NCBI GenBank assembly: GCA_028564925.1
Contig: CM053033.1
Span: 112,963,252 to 113,027,251 of the forward strand
Reading direction: 5' to 3'
DNA length: 64,000 bases
Source of the DNA: Lithobates sylvaticus
Lineage: Eukaryota; Chordata; Amphibia; Anura; Ranidae
In this document: positions 43,413-55,534 of the stretch, in pieces
Layout: each line of letters begins with the position of its first letter
Numbering within the stretch: the stretch's first letter is position 1
The notes under the pieces: model-generated
The model's input: only the letters and a program-made list of their open reading frames with translations
What the model was told of the DNA's origin: nothing
Database searches by the model: none
Translations under genes and position numbers: made by a program

Positions 43413-45930
43413 GCTACTTACAAAATGCTGCATTTATGGACTTATCCTGTTCCAGGTTTCTGTGAGTAGAGTCTCCTATCTGTTCTGCAAGCTACTTATT
43501 GGTCCCCAACCATGAACCTATAGACTTCTCTACCACAGTGGCATTACAGTTTAAGTGGACGTCAAGAGGAACATGGTTCCTCTATGGTTTTCTGTGTCAC
43601 TGAGGAAGTATCTGATTGGATGCTGCCATCCAATTTAACTGGGATGGCAGCAATCTTGGGTCAGGCAGAGCCTATTAAAAGCATCAGCTCCCAGGCTGGG
43701 CATGCATTTCGCATGTAGGTAGTGTAGGGACAGGTCACCCGTCTGGGGAGGAAGAGGTTCCCGATGATTAGGGAATGGATAGGGACACACCATCCTTTCT
43801 GGAGACCTCCCTATTTGGGCACGGACCAGCCAGGAAGCATTCTGCCCCTCAATACAGATGCTGTCGGCACCTCCGGCACCTGCTCTGCTATACATGGCTG
43901 TTGCATCCTGTGAGTGTTCCTGGTCGGGGGCCCTTCCCACCGGGCTTGTTGTGTATTGCTGAACTTTAATGCTATTACAAGTTCTGTTCTCTGCAACTGT
44001 GTTTACTGCTGCTGCACCATGCTGCACCTCCCTACACCCAGCTGTGAGTGAAAAGAAACAGTGTTGGTGCTGTTTAGAGGGCTGCCCTCTGTAGAATTGT
44101 GTTTAAGCATTTTGGAGTATTCGACACCACCCCAAATCTGTTCTTCAGTTACTTTAAGCAATAAAATACAAAAAAATTAAGTAAGGTAGAGCTACCTGGA
44201 GTATTCTGAGGCAGGGGGCAGGCCCCCCGCAAATACTTTGGGTCAGCCCAGCTGGGGAGGAGTTCTGGTGGAAGCTGGAGATGGAGTGTTAGGCTGTCAT
44301 GGCCTTTGAGAGAGCTCCCCAGTCTGGGTGGGGGGAGAGTGACCTTAGGCCTGTGCTTGGGTGCGGACAGGTCCCTTCCAAAACCCACGGAGGTGTCCTG
44401 GCCAGGAGGCACGGGAGCAAGGAGAGGACGGCAGGAGAACACTGCCAGGCAAGTCTCCAGGAGGAACAGGAACAGCCAAGTGGGCTGGTGAGTGACACAC
44501 AGTCAGGAGGACTGGGGGGCACACCTGAGATGACTGGGATTGAGCAGTCTGGGAGGGTGCAGAGCCAGTCAGGAGGACTGTGGTGGCATGGGCAGTGGAA
44601 AGGGGCAGCTGCAGCCAGGAGGGTTGGCAGTGCCTGAAGAGGTGGTACTGGGAGCAGTAGCCACAGATAGGACAGCTAGCACTAAAGACTTCAATTTTTT
44701 GCTACACCATAGGGGCCTGCGGTCCCTGCCTGCAAGGAGCATTCATCTAGACTCAGCTGAGATTGTGCTGAGTCTGAAAGCTGTGCTACCTGTTCCTGGG
44801 AGTGATAGTCTGCAAGCAAGTATGTGCTGGAGGTAGTAGAGGAGAGAATGTATATACTGTAATGTATATAGTTCAAGTCTCTACAGAGTTTTATCGATCA
44901 AATGGGCATCCCATATGCATCCTTCCCCATCCAAGTTAAATTCCCCTACATAAAAAAACAAAACAAACAAAGCTGCAAGGACTGCTTCTTGTCTTTGAGT
45001 GACTGGGAATAAGTGTGCCTGGCTGTGCAGGGTGGGAGACGATCACATTCACCAGCGGCCCTTACGGGGGGGTACTGCTACATAAGTAAATAAAAAAACT
45101 TTTAAAAAAAAGTGTTAGATGATTTCACATCAGCATGCAGAAATGATAGCTAATGCAAAATTTTAGTAAACAGACACAAAGGCAAACTTTACCCACTAGG
45201 CTACAGTTGGCCTTTCAACCCATGGCAGAATCTGAGTGGAGATATTAGGGAACATTCAGTGGGAAAGGTGTTTCTGTTTTGCAGGGGGGGTTACATATTT
45301 TTAAATTGAATCAGTTACACTTCAATAACACAGAAAAGCAGACTGTCTTGTGTAGTAATTATGTATGCTACATAAATGTATTTAACAAAATGGTGCCAGA
45401 GGCAGCCATAATCTAATGTGTGTTTAAACATGCTGAATTCCATCCAAAAATGATTTTGTTGTCCTCTGGCTGGGATAATGTTTAATCTGCGATCTCATGA
45501 ACCCAATTATATGATGCAATATGCTCATGTTAAGTGAAATAAAGGGGCAGTTTTTACATGGTGGATAAAGTGGCCACATTAATTAAAGTCTGGTAATAAA
45601 ACAATTATAAATGCTCATCCGTGGTAATAGGATGTTTTCCTCCAAGCATATTTTCGAGCATGTGTCCCTAAAGTGCTTCGGTTTTGCCTTTTGATCTGAG
45701 CTTATCTTATACAATAAGCACCTCTTATGCTCTCGCCAAATCCCTATCAAATTCACACATCCCGCCTATTATCTCCAGCCCATTCACTGTAATGCCTAGT
45801 TTCTTTGTCCTCTTATTGTATGTTTGGAACATTTAAATAAACCGGCTTTCCGCTGGCATGATGTGACTGGTTGTGCAGTATCTTTGCCTCTAGATTGTGC
45901 AGAAGGAGCGCGCTCTATCCCAAATAAACT
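43413..45930. other. Mostly unassigned; LTR-like segment at 43723-44036
   Basis: 43723-44036 begins TGTAGGGA and ends TCCCTACA, an inverted pair of the TG...CA type, but the flanking bases give no duplication, so a solo LTR is only possible. The Gly-rich open frames at 44299-44836 lack domains. No host gene is supported. Confidence 0.3.
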
Positions 45931-45937
45931 TAAAGAG

Positions 45938-46260
45938 GAGTTCCGCCCCCCCCCCCACCAAAAAAATGTAAAGTCAGCAGCTACAAATACTGTAACTGCT
46001 GACTTTTAATATTAGGACACTTACCTGTCCATCGACCCCAGCCTATTTTCCAAAAAGGCTCTTGGATACTGTCGCCACCATTCGTGCTAAGGCTCCCTAC
46101 TGCGCATGTGCGAAGCGCACTGCACTTTTTAACTGGCCCGGTGGCAGAGGAAGGAGGAGGGGGGCCGAGGTCGCAGTGGCGTAGTCTCCCAGAAGTGGCT
46201 GATGGGTACCTTTCAAAAACAGGTACCCGCGATCCCCCCCCCGAAAGGTGCCAAATGTGG
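45938..46260. repeat. Probable MITE remnant (TTAA-type start)
   Basis: TTAAAGAGGAGTTCCGCCCC starts at 45928-45948, followed by a GTCAGCAG.../CTGCTGAC-type inverted pair at 45971-46004. Similar starts (TTAAAGAGGAAGTAAACC) mark the MITE at 8095. The right end is not found. Confidence 0.4.
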
Positions 46261-46410
46261 CACCAGAGGGGGGGGGGGGGCAGATAAGCAGAGATTCTAC
46301 TTTTGGGTGGAAAATTTATTTGAGAAAAAAATGTTCCATTCTGATTCTATGAATTTTCTTGTAACTGCAGTCAAAAATGAACCCTGATTAAATCCAACCG
46401 ATGATTAGAG

Positions 46411-46785
46411 CAGGGGTCTCCAAACTTTCTAAACAAAAGGCCAGTTTGCTGTTATTCAACCTTTATGGGGCCAGACTGTGGCCAGTCTCAACATCAGTGT
46501 GGGGGATAGACAACGTTTCAAGCTTTGTGAATAATAAATTACATGCCACCTGTGGTCAATAGGAGGAGGGATGCCCCATTATTGTCATAAGCGGAAGGAA
46601 TCATGTCCCATCGTTGGTGTCGGTGGGAGGAATAATGCCCCATCATTGGTGTCAGTGGAATGAATAGCGCCCCACTGTTGGTGTTAATGGGAGAAATAAT
46701 GCCCCATCACTCGTGTCAGTGCAAGGAATAGTGCCTCACTGTTGGTGTCAGTGGGAGAAATAATGCCCCAAGGGCTGGATAAAGT
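46411..46785. repeat. hAT-like repeat with 31-bp tandem, cut by piggyBac
   Basis: Starts CAGGGGTCTCCAAACTTTCT, a hAT-like terminus. 46560-46770 is a tandem of GGAATAATGCCCCATCATTG-type units with about 31-bp period, about six to seven copies. It stops at the TTAA (46786-46789) where the piggyBac begins. Its other end is not evident after 52622. Confidence 0.6.
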
Positions 46786-47394
46786 TTAACCACTTCAATA
46801 CCAGGCACTTATGCACCTTCTCGCCCAGACCAATTTTTAGCTTTCAGCGCTCTCACACTTTGAATGACAATTACTCAGTCATGCTACACTGTATCCAAAC
46901 AAAATGTTTATTATTTTCTTCTCACAAATAGAGCTTTCTTTTGGTGGTATTTAATCACCACTGAGTTTTTTATTTTTTGCGATATAAGCAAAAAAAATGC
47001 TAAAATTTTGAAAAAAAAAAACACTTTTTTTTTGTTTCTAGCGTAAAATTTTGCAAATAAGTAATTTTTCTTCATAAATTTATGCCAGAATTTATACTGC
47101 TACATATCTTTGGTAAAAATAACCAAAATTTGTGTATATTATTTGATCTTTGTGAAAGTTATAGAGTCTACAAACTATGCCAATCACTGAAAATTGATCA
47201 CATCTGATCACACCTGATGTACTGAAGGCCTATCTCATTTCTTGAGACACTAACAAGCCAGGAAAGTACAAATACCCCCCAAAGACCCCTTTTTGGAAAG
47301 TAGACAGTCCAAGGTATTTACTAAGAGGCATGATGAGTTTTTTGAAGTTTTTTTACACCAACTGGTCATATTAACAGGTTATTTCTCTCACACA

Positions 47395-48115
47395 TCATAT
47401 GCATAATTGCAACTACACCCCAAAATACATTCCTTTACTCCTCCTGAGTATGGCGATACCACATGTGTGAGACTTTTAAGCACACACCCCAACGTATAAT
47501 CTATGAGGCATAATGAGTCTTTTGAATGGTTCATTTTTTTCCAGAAGGTTTTGGAAAATGTGGAAAAGTTGTCCATTTATAAGATATTTCTAACACATAG
47601 CATGTAGATAGCAAAAATGACACCCCAAAATGCATTCCTCTACTCCTCCTGAGTATGGCGATACCACATGTGTGAAACTTTTACACAACCTGGCCACATA
47701 CAAAGGCCCAACATTGAAGTAGCACTTTCAGGCGTTCTACAAGCATAAATTGCACATCTCATTTCTCAACCACCTACAATGGACAAGAGAGGACAATGGA
47801 ATTGTCCACAAAACAACCCCATTTTGAAAAGAAAACGCCCCAATGTATAATCTGAGGCATAATGAGTCTTTTGAACGGTTCATTTTTTTCCAGAAGGTTT
47901 TGCCAAATGTGGAAAAAAAATTTAAATGCATTTTTTTTTTTACACAAAGTTGTCCCTTTATAAGATATTTATAACTCATAGCATGTACATAGCAAAAATT
48001 ACACCCCAAAATACATTCTGCTACTCCTATGGCGATACCACATGTTTGAGACTTTTACACAGCCTGGCCACATACAGAGGCCCAACATCCAAGTAGCACC
48101 TCCAGGTGCAGAATT
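47395..48115. repeat. Tandem repeat block, about three copies, piggyBac subterminal
   Basis: TATGGCGATACCACATGTGT occurs at about 47452, 47655 and (with changes) 48028, each with CACCCCAAAATACATTC before it. TCCAGAAGGTTTTG occurs near 47540 and 47890. Units are about 200-370 bp and diverged. Confidence 0.75.
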
Positions 48116-48239
48116 AATTACACTAGCAGAATTAATTACACATATGATTTTCTGACTACCTTTTTGAAGGCCCTTCATATTTCTAACACATAGAAGGTAC
48201 ATGCCAAATAACAAAAGATTACCTGTGGTTTTAGAAGTG

Positions 48240-49010
48240 CAGTGGTCCACAGAGGAGAGCATCGGTCCAGGCAGCAGGCAGGAATGAGGTCAGTGACAGC
48301 AAAAGCAATCATCCAGGCAGCAGGCAGGAATACTGTCCATAGTTCGTACAGGCAGAGATACTGTCAGCACAACCAGAGCACAACCAGAGCACAGCCAGAG
48401 CACAGCTAAAGCACAGGTCCAGGTAGCAGGCAGAGGTGTCCTGGCAAAAATACTGTCCAAAGTCAGTAGAGGCAGCAGGTAGATATATGGTCAACACAGC
48501 CAAAGTATTGGTGCAAACAGCAGGAAGAAACATGGTCCATAATGTCATGGGTCATTACAGGCAGCAATATGGTCAGCATAGCCAAAGTATTGGTCCAGGC
48601 AGCAGGAAGGACCATCAAGCTTAGGGCCAGGGGGACAGGGGTAGAGGCTTCTCCCACCCAAATCGCTTTGAAGCCTCCCGTCAACCAGACCCTGTTCTGG
48701 GAGCACAGAAAACGAAAAACAGTTTTTCTCTACTCAGAACTCTATTCTGAAGCCCCTCACATCTGTGAGACCCCTGTGTTCTAAAGTAGATGGCCAAAAG
48801 ATCAGTCCAAGTGGCAGGCAAAAACATAGTCGATTAACAGGCCAAGGTCGGTGCATGTGGAAGTCAGAAACATGGTTTAAATCAGCAGGCAGAGGCATCG
48901 TCGGTAAACAGGCTGAGGTTGGTGCACGTGGAAGTCAGAAACGTGGTTTAAATCGGCAAGCAAAGACATTGTCTGTAAACAGGCCAGGGTCAATTAATTA
49001 ACATGGAAGG
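48240..49010. repeat. Degenerate GCAGCAGG tandem repeats
   Basis: CAGGCAGCAGGCAG-type units from 48268 to 48610, then a clear two-copy unit of about 70 bp (GGAAGTCAGAAACATGGTTT at 48858 and GGAAGTCAGAAACGTGGTTT at 48929). Non-coding; open frames here are by-products. Confidence 0.7.
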
Positions 49011-49066
49011 TAGTAACAGGGTAGCAGGCAAATGGGGAAATGGCAGTCTGTTAATAATAAGGGGAA

Positions 49067-51748
49067 CTAATATTGGATGGATGTATGATAATTTTTTAAG
49101 CAATCGCGGATGCACAGGCCAGGTTGGGAGGGACATTGGGGACAATAATAGCTGGTATCTCTTCTTACTCCTCCTCTGCTGCATACACGGCATTTCTTTT
49201 GGCGTCTTCTTCCAGATTCTCTGGGGGGAAGGCTAAAGGGAAAGTGTTGCTTGTGAAGTCGACTGACACTATCAGAGCGAATGCTTCCTGGGACGGGACC
49301 TTCTTGGTAAATGAGGGCAGTGATGATATCTTCAATATACTTGAGATAGGTGATTTGTTGATTTTGAGTTTCTTTTTGGTAGCAGACAAACAAATTATAA
49401 AAGGCCATGTGAAACAGGTGAAACGCAACTTTCTTGTACCAATAACGGGACTTTCTGGTTGATAAATAGAGCTGTAGCATCTGATCGTTTAAATCCATCC
49501 CCCCCCCCCCCCATGTACATATTGTAGTTGTGGACGCATTCGGGCTTTACAGTGGGGCAGCGTCTTCTTTGGATCTCCACCATGGTGTCATTGTGGATGA
49601 TAGAGAGGATGTGGACATCTTTCTTGTCCCTCCACTTCATGGCCAACACCTCCTCGTTCCTCATGAATGCTGATTCTCCATTTTGCAATTTTTTTGTCAA
49701 CAGATTTTGTGGGAATCCCTTCTGTTTTTTTTTTTTTTTTTTTGAAGGTACCGCAGGCTGGGTTCTTTTTACTGTAAAGATGACGAAAAAGGGGCAGACT
49801 GGTATAGTAGTTGCCGACATATACATGGTATCCTTTTTCAAACAGGGGGTATGCCAGCTCCCAGACAATTTTCCCACTGGTTCCAATATATGTGGGGCAA
49901 TCACGGGGCTGGAGCTGGGAGTCTTTGCCTTCGTAGATCCGGAATGTGAAGACGTATCCAGTGGCTCGGTCACATCATTTATTTAATTTTAGCCCATACC
50001 TGGCTCTCTTGTTTGGTATATACTGCTTGAAGTGCAGTTGGCCAGTGAAATGTATGAGGGACTCGTCCCCACACAAATTTTTTGGTCTGGGATGAAAACT
50101 TCTCTAAATCGCTGGGAAAAGGAATTGAAAAGGAATTGATTAGGGGTGTATCTTGTATAATTTGTCGTGGTTTTGATGATCTCGGGGAGGGCACTGTGAA
50201 TTGTCATTGAAGTGGAGAAAACGCATAATCATGTCATATCTTGTCCTGGACATGACAGAGGAACAGTGATGTAAGTAACTGAGTTAAAATAAACTGAGTT
50301 ACCTTTCCCCTGATTACTTTTCCCCTCATGGTAACTCAGTTCCCATTACTTTGGCTTATTTACCCCAACTACATCTACCGCCACTAGATGGCAGTAGTGT
50401 AATTCCGGTGTCCTGCCGAAAAAGTTCCCCCGCCGGATAAGGACCCCCTGTACTGTGCAGGCACAGCGCTTGCGCAGTACGAAGGACTACGGACCTTCCG
50501 AAAATTGCCGAACCTAAACAGCTCTGAGTGAACTCTACACCACGCAGGCGCAGTTAACATGTAATTGTACGAGGCGATGCCGCACGCTCCCGATGCTCAT
50601 GTTACTCTGCAAGGGGCGTCTATCTTGTAACTAAGGGGCGGGTCTACTATTACTGTAACCAAGGGGCGCATTTATTATTATTGTTATATATCGAGCTCTG
50701 CCCATTAATTTAACATTCGCCCTCTTCTGTAGCCATCCGCCCCTTACACAATATAATAATAATAGACCCGCCTCTTGCTTACACGCTCTAACACATCTGC
50801 CCCTTGGTTAGAGTGATAATAGAGCAGCCCTTTGGTTACACGATATATAACAATAATAATAATAAATGCGCCCCTTGCTTACAGTAATACTAGACCCGCC
50901 CCTTAGTTACACGTATAGAATATTAAAAAAAAAAGTCAGTTACTTTGCTGAGTAACTAATTACTTTTCCAATGTAGTAACTGAGTTACTAACGCAATTAC
51001 TTTTTGGGAGAAGTAATTTGTAACTTAACTAATTACTTTTTTAAAGTAAGATGACCAACACTGCAGAGGAATATATGGGCATGTGTTGGATGGGGTGGGT
51101 GGACCAATATGCATGGACTTCGTTCTTTTTTGTAAGCCCCATATTGAAAGTAAGTCCCAAAAACAATTTAAATTCATCCAGTGTGACACATCACCACTGT
51201 AACATGCGGGCGTAGGAAGAATTGGGGTTGGCAGCAATAAATTGGGATGCGTACAGATTAGTTTGATCCACCATATTCTGCAGAAAATCTTCTGGGAAAA
51301 ATAAAGAAAAATAATCAAATTCAGAAAAATGTGTAGTGTCAGGCTGCACACCTGGCTGTGCGGTGAAAGGGGGGATGATAGCGGATCCTGAGTTGGCAGG
51401 CAACCATAAGGGGTTTTCCAGGGCATCAGGGAGGTAGGACTGGGGCTGGATTCTTTGGGTTGGGCGTGTATTTGCAGTACTTGTACTGGGCTCCTCTTCC
51501 TGGGGTCTGGCGCTGCTGATGGTGGGCAGATCTCCTGATCTTGGTCCTGAACTTGGTCCCGATCTTGGTCCTGATCTCATTCTTTTGGGAGGGACGGTTT
51601 CCTCTGCGGACTCGGACTCTGATCCACTATGCTCCACTGGCTCGTATTCCGAACCAGAATCGGATGATGGGAGCTCCCCGCTGCTCTCATCATCCGACAT
51701 GGCAAGAATTTCATATGCCTCCTCAGGTGTATAATTCCTTTGGGACAT
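49067..51748 (-). pseudogene. piggyBac transposase, split by a hAT insertion
   Basis: Minus strand. 51748-51064 carries the acidic N-terminus (MSQRNYTPEEAYEILAMSDD, SDSGSEYEPVEHSGSESESA) and the piggyBac start domain (HFSEFDYFSLFFPEDFLQNM, then LDEFKLFLGLTFNMGL after a TGA near 51190). After the insertion, 50263-49067 carries MSRTRYDMIMRFLHFNDN, DESLIHFTGQLHFKQYIPNK (first catalytic Asp), GYHVYVGNYYTSLPLF, WRDKKDVHILSIIHND (late Asp) and a Cys-rich C-terminal finger (KKCRVCSRGGVRRDT...CPSQPGLCIRDC). In the family the second motif reads DNYYTS; here Asp is Gly, which should kill catalysis. There are also frame changes. Without the hAT, about 1.88 kb or about 626 codons, the normal length. Confidence 0.85.
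50264..51063. mobile_element. Non-autonomous hAT element, 800 bp
   Basis: Starts CAGTGATGTAAGTAACTGAG and ends ACCAACACTG (reverse CAGTGTTGGTCATCTTAC). A perfect 8-bp duplication CAGAGGAA lies at 50256-50263 and 51064-51071. Both subterminal regions repeat GTAACT(C)AGTTAC-like words, typical of hAT ends. The core (50390-50920) is CpG-rich with several GGGGCG / CGCCCC inverted words. No transposase. Confidence 0.85.
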
Positions 51749-51779
51749 TATGGCAGTGCTTTTTGGCGGGCCTGTGTAA

Positions 51780-52180
51780 TGGTACGGCTGGTGGTAGTGG
51801 TACCGATGGAGGTATTAGTGGCAAGCCTGTGTGGTTGTACCAATTGCGGTATGGGTGGTGGTGGTACCAATGGCGGTACTGGTGGCGGTACGGGTGGTGG
51901 TGGTACAGGTGGCAGTACGGGTGGCGGTGGTACTGATGGCGGTACAGGTGGCGGTGGTACTGATGGCGGTACGGGTGGTGGTGGTGCCGGTACAGGTAGT
52001 GATGGCGGTACGTGTAGTGGTGGTACTGATGGCAGTACAGGTGGTGGTGGTACCAATGGTGGCACTAGTGGCGATACTGGTAGCGGCCTGTGTGGCAGTA
52101 TAGATGGTGGGCCTGATGGCGGTACTAGTGGCGGAACTGGTGGTGGTACTGGTGGCCTGTGTGGCAGTACCGATGGCGGT
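51780..52180. repeat. GGTGGCGGTAC minisatellite in the piggyBac leader
   Basis: Units of GGTGGCGGTACTGGT and GGTGGTGGTAC with 9-, 12- and 15-bp steps. It yields Gly/Thr-rich frames on one strand and Pro/Val- or Thr-rich frames on the other. It lies just upstream of the transposase start. The frames have no domain and are not genes. Confidence 0.85.
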
Positions 52181-52298
52181 GGGCCTGTGACAGATGGGCT
52201 GATTGACAGATGGGCTGATTGGCTGGGCTGTGTGACAGGTGCTCGTTATTGGGGGGGGGGCGTGTTGTGCACAGTATACAGACACTGATCTCACTTAC

Positions 52299-52353
52299 TG
52301 ATCCCTGCTCTCTCCTCACACGATCGTTGTGTGTGAGGAGAGAGCAGGGATCA
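52299..52353. repeat. Perfect hairpin, 23-bp arms
   Basis: TGATCCCTGCTCTCTCCTCA CAC (52299-52321) returns exactly inverted at 52331-52353 around a 9-bp loop. It lies in the right subterminal region of the piggyBac and could be a transposase-binding or regulatory structure. Confidence 0.85.
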
Positions 52354-53147
52354 GATAGTAACTGCTGCTTTGTTTACATTTGTGACCGGCTGTGATTGGA
52401 CACAGCCGGTCACGTGGTAAACAGACAATTTCATTGGCTGTTTACCCTGATTGGGCAAGCGCTGTGTCCAAGGGACACATGCCTTCCACGATCCCCGCTC
52501 TGCGCGCCCCCGCGGGCGCGCGCCGACATGGTATCTTGAAGGACGTCATATGACGCCCAGTCAGGATAACGTAACCACTTCCCGGACGTCAATATGCTAT
52601 TGACCGGGCGGGAATTGGTTAAAGAATCAAACTAAGGGCTGGTTTACATGTGCTTCAAAATGTGGCTTTGGGCACACTTTTTTAAAGAACTCTGAATGCC
52701 AAAGCCCATGTCCCTAAATAAAATGGTTAGCTTACAGTCCTGTTAACACGTTTGTTTTGCTTTGCTTCAAAAATTATACCCCATGTCGCTTTCTTGGTGT
52801 TTCAAAGGGTCTCCAAAGCCTCCATACAAGTCTATGACAAAGCTCGCTTGAAGTTCCTGCAGCTTTTGAGAGGCTTTTATTCAGCTTTAGCTGCACTTTG
52901 TTTTGGAGGTATTGCAGGTATGAGATATCCCACGAAGCACTGGGAAACCAAAAAGTGAACCTTTCTATCCACTGATGGACTTTTAATTTCAAAATATGTG
53001 TATTACTGAGGAAAATAATATATTGGAAATAAATGCAATATTTATATATTATATAGAAGGCTATTCTGTCTGTGTATTCTGTCTCCCTTTTCACAGGATA
53101 ACAGGTTATTCTTTCAGAAGCAACCTAACATATATTTCTAGCTCATA

Positions 53148-53232
53148 CACTATATAGTTAAAGGTTGTGGACACCTGACCAAAATACCTAGATTAGCTTT
53201 TTAGACATCTCATTCCAAATCATAGGCATGAG
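53148..53232. repeat. Tc1 terminal remnant
   Basis: ACACTATATAGTTAAAGGTT, GTGGACACCTGACC and ACATCTCATTCCAAATCATA resemble one end of a common Tc1 family. About 85 bp. Confidence 0.55.
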
Positions 53233-53452
53233 CTAAAGTTTACTACTGAACAAGGGAATCGGCAGAGCTGGGGGTTACTATTGAGCAGGAGATCAGCAGA
53301 GCTAGGGGTTACTGCTGAGTGGGGCATCAGCAGAGCTGGGAGTACTACTGAGCAGGTGATCTGCTGAACAAAGATACTAATTTGCTGGGGATCTGGTGAA
53401 AGAGGGTACCAATGAGCTGGGGATCTGCTGACTGGGGGTACTACTAGGCCTC

Positions 53453-53940
53453 TTTAAAACAAATAGAAAAACAACAAACACACAGGACATTTGCCAAGCT
53501 TCAAGTGATTGCAAAGTCTCGTTTTTTTTACTATAAAAATAACAAACATGTTATACTTACCTGCTCTGTTGCAGTGAATTTGCACAGAGCAGTCAGGATA
53601 ATCCTCTTCTCGGGTCCTTCTTCGGTGCTCCTGGCCCCTCCCATCTGTTCAGTCCCCCCACAGCAAGCAGTTTGACCCAAGCCGAGTCACAGCTTCCTTT
53701 GTCCATTCAGACATGGAGCCTCAACCCGACCCCACCCCCTCTCTCCCCTGATTGGCTAGCTGTCTTTGATTGACAGCAGCGGCAGCCAATGGAGCCGCTG
53801 CTGCGTCTCAACCAATCAGGAGGGACAATCTCAGACTGAGATACTAGTAGACATCGCTGGACAGAGAGGGACTTCAGGTAAGTATTAGGGGGGCTTAGTG
53901 TGGCTGTTGCACACAGAAGGCTTTTTATCTTAACTCATAT
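53453..53940. repeat. Interspersed repeat, probable MITE
   Basis: ATAACAAACATGTTATACTT ACCTGCTCTG at 53544 and AGGTAAGTATTAGGGGGGC at 53876 suggest an inverted pair (TACTTACCT / AGGTAAGTA). The core is GC-rich. Boundaries are approximate. Confidence 0.45.
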
Positions 53941-55070
53941 GTAGCGAGGTCTCGGGGCCCCTGAGGCCTAATGGTGACCTCCAGAGTTAGGGACAGCTGA
54001 CATCCTTTGGTGTAGAGTGGGTAACAAGGAATGGTGGGTGTAATGCAAGATGAAATGATGGGTGCCAGACACTTTTGAATGCAAAGAGATTTATTGTCTT
54101 TTTAACAGAACTGAGGGAGAGAGGGTTAGGGCCAGGACACCCTTAAGTAGCAATGATAATTGGCAGACTCCGAGACTTCTATAGAAAGACAGCTATACAG
54201 GTGAAGGCCTTCAGCCGGACACTGTATAGGTAGGACCACTGTCTTCTATGGCAATCTTGTAGCAGTTACTAACGGTAGTTGTATTAAACTATTGGCAACA
54301 TAAACAGTTCTCTGTCACTAGACGGATCCAATAGCCACTGGATCACCTGAGCTCTTCCACTTTTAGCACTCACTATCTTCCTCAAGCGTCACCCCCGCTT
54401 CCCTGATGAATCCCTGGCTTGGCACTCACAGATACTCTTCAAGCGTCACCGCTGACCTGCTAGGTCCCTGGCATGGCACCCACTGATGCTCCACAAGCAT
54501 CACCTCTGCTGTCCCGCTGGGTCCCTGGCTTGGCACTCGCTAAAGTTTTCCCACTTCTTCACTGTCCCCGGCTAGTGAGAAGACTGCTCTGGTACTGGCT
54601 TCAGCTTACTCACAGTGGTCTCCGGTAATTAGGTGGATGGTCCCTTAGTGGCGACAGCTTCCCCTTCTACCTCTGATCACAGCTGGTTCCCCGTCTGGCT
54701 GAACTGCAACAAGCCAGTAGTCCCAACCCTATGCTGCTTCAGCTGCTCTGGATAGGCCTTAGGCACCCTAGCAGCCAGGTGTCCCCAGGATAGGCTTCAG
54801 GCTTCCAGCCTAGCAGCCCAGGGCAGCATAGCACACGTCCACCCAGACAGCCGTTCAGTAGGCACAGAACCCTGATCACCTGACTCCACCTAAATAAATG
54901 GGCTCTCCCAGCAGGCCAAGGGACCAAAGAAAATCCCTGTCCATTGGCTGAGACACCCCATCCATTTATGTCTGAGCTTGGTAAGCCCCTGTCTTTACTA
55001 ATGCCACTAGCATAGTGCCACCCAGTGACAGAAGAAAATGGGTGCAACAAGTCCAGATTTAGAGAGGAAT
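53941..55070. repeat. Unclassified repeat with about 60-bp tandem
   Basis: CTTCAAGCGTCACC-type units followed by CCCTGGCTTGGCACTC recur at about 54360, 54430 and 54490. A start TGTAGCGAGG at 53940 and an AAAGAGATTTATTG block at 54084 hint at a reversed retroelement terminus, but no ends are proven. Confidence 0.35.
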
Positions 55071-55534
55071 TGTCAGGGCTGGGCCCAGCCCTTCCTTCTC
55101 TGAGCTGGCCGCTCAGCTGTCAGTTAATTGCCAGCTCCTATCTCTCCACAGTGACTCACCTGTTGATAATATCCTGCTCGTCAGTCCTGCTTACTTAAGC
55201 CGTCCAGCCCAGATCATCTCTGCCTTCACCTGGTCAACATCACAGAGATTCTCTCCTGCGTGCCTGTTAAAGACTTGCTTGGCTGATGTTCCTTCTGGCT
55301 CCAGATCCTGCTTGCTGTTCCACTACGCTGATTCCTGGCTTCCTGACTTTCTGGCTGGTCTGACTATCCGTTCCGGTTACCGAACTTTGACTATGTTTTG
55401 ACTACGTTTGTTCTATTTACTTTTATTATTAAACAAGTGTGATTTAACTGTACTTCTGTCTCGGTCTGGCAAGGCAACTATTACCTAGCAACTAAATTTG
55501 ATAGCAACCCTGCCTAAACATCAGGGTGCTACAC
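55071..55534 (+). mobile_element. LTR-like segment (fossil, uncertain)
   Basis: Begins TGTCAGGGCTGGG and ends GGGTGCTACA, about 464 bp. It has CTTACTTAAGCC and a late TTTATTATTAAAC, the layout of an LTR with promoter and poly(A) region. The flanking 5-mers do not match, so this remains a suggestion. Confidence 0.4.

Larger units (their letters stand above)
46790..52618 (-). mobile_element. Full-length piggyBac-type transposon with nested hAT
   Basis: TTAA at 46786-46789 and 52619-52622. The left end CCACTTCAATACCAGGCAC and the right end (reverse CCAATTCCCGCCCGGTC) have the CCA(C/A)TTC start shared with the smaller MITEs at 31450 and 56944. Inside, from right to left: a hairpin, a GGT-rich minisatellite, the transposase gene on the minus strand, then tandem repeat blocks. 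5.8 kb including an 800-bp hAT insertion. Confidence 0.8.

Noticed and set aside
43723-44036. Solo LTR as a firm call
   Set aside because: TGTAGGGA/TCCCTACA ends fit, but no target duplication or related copy is present, so it is kept only as a possibility.
44299-44836. Overlapping open frames of about 100 codons
   Set aside because: G-rich composition, no start context, no domain, and frames open on both strands.
51740-52288. Long Gly-rich frame and opposite Pro- and Thr-rich frames
   Set aside because: Generated by the GGTGGCGGTAC minisatellite. All frames are open by composition.
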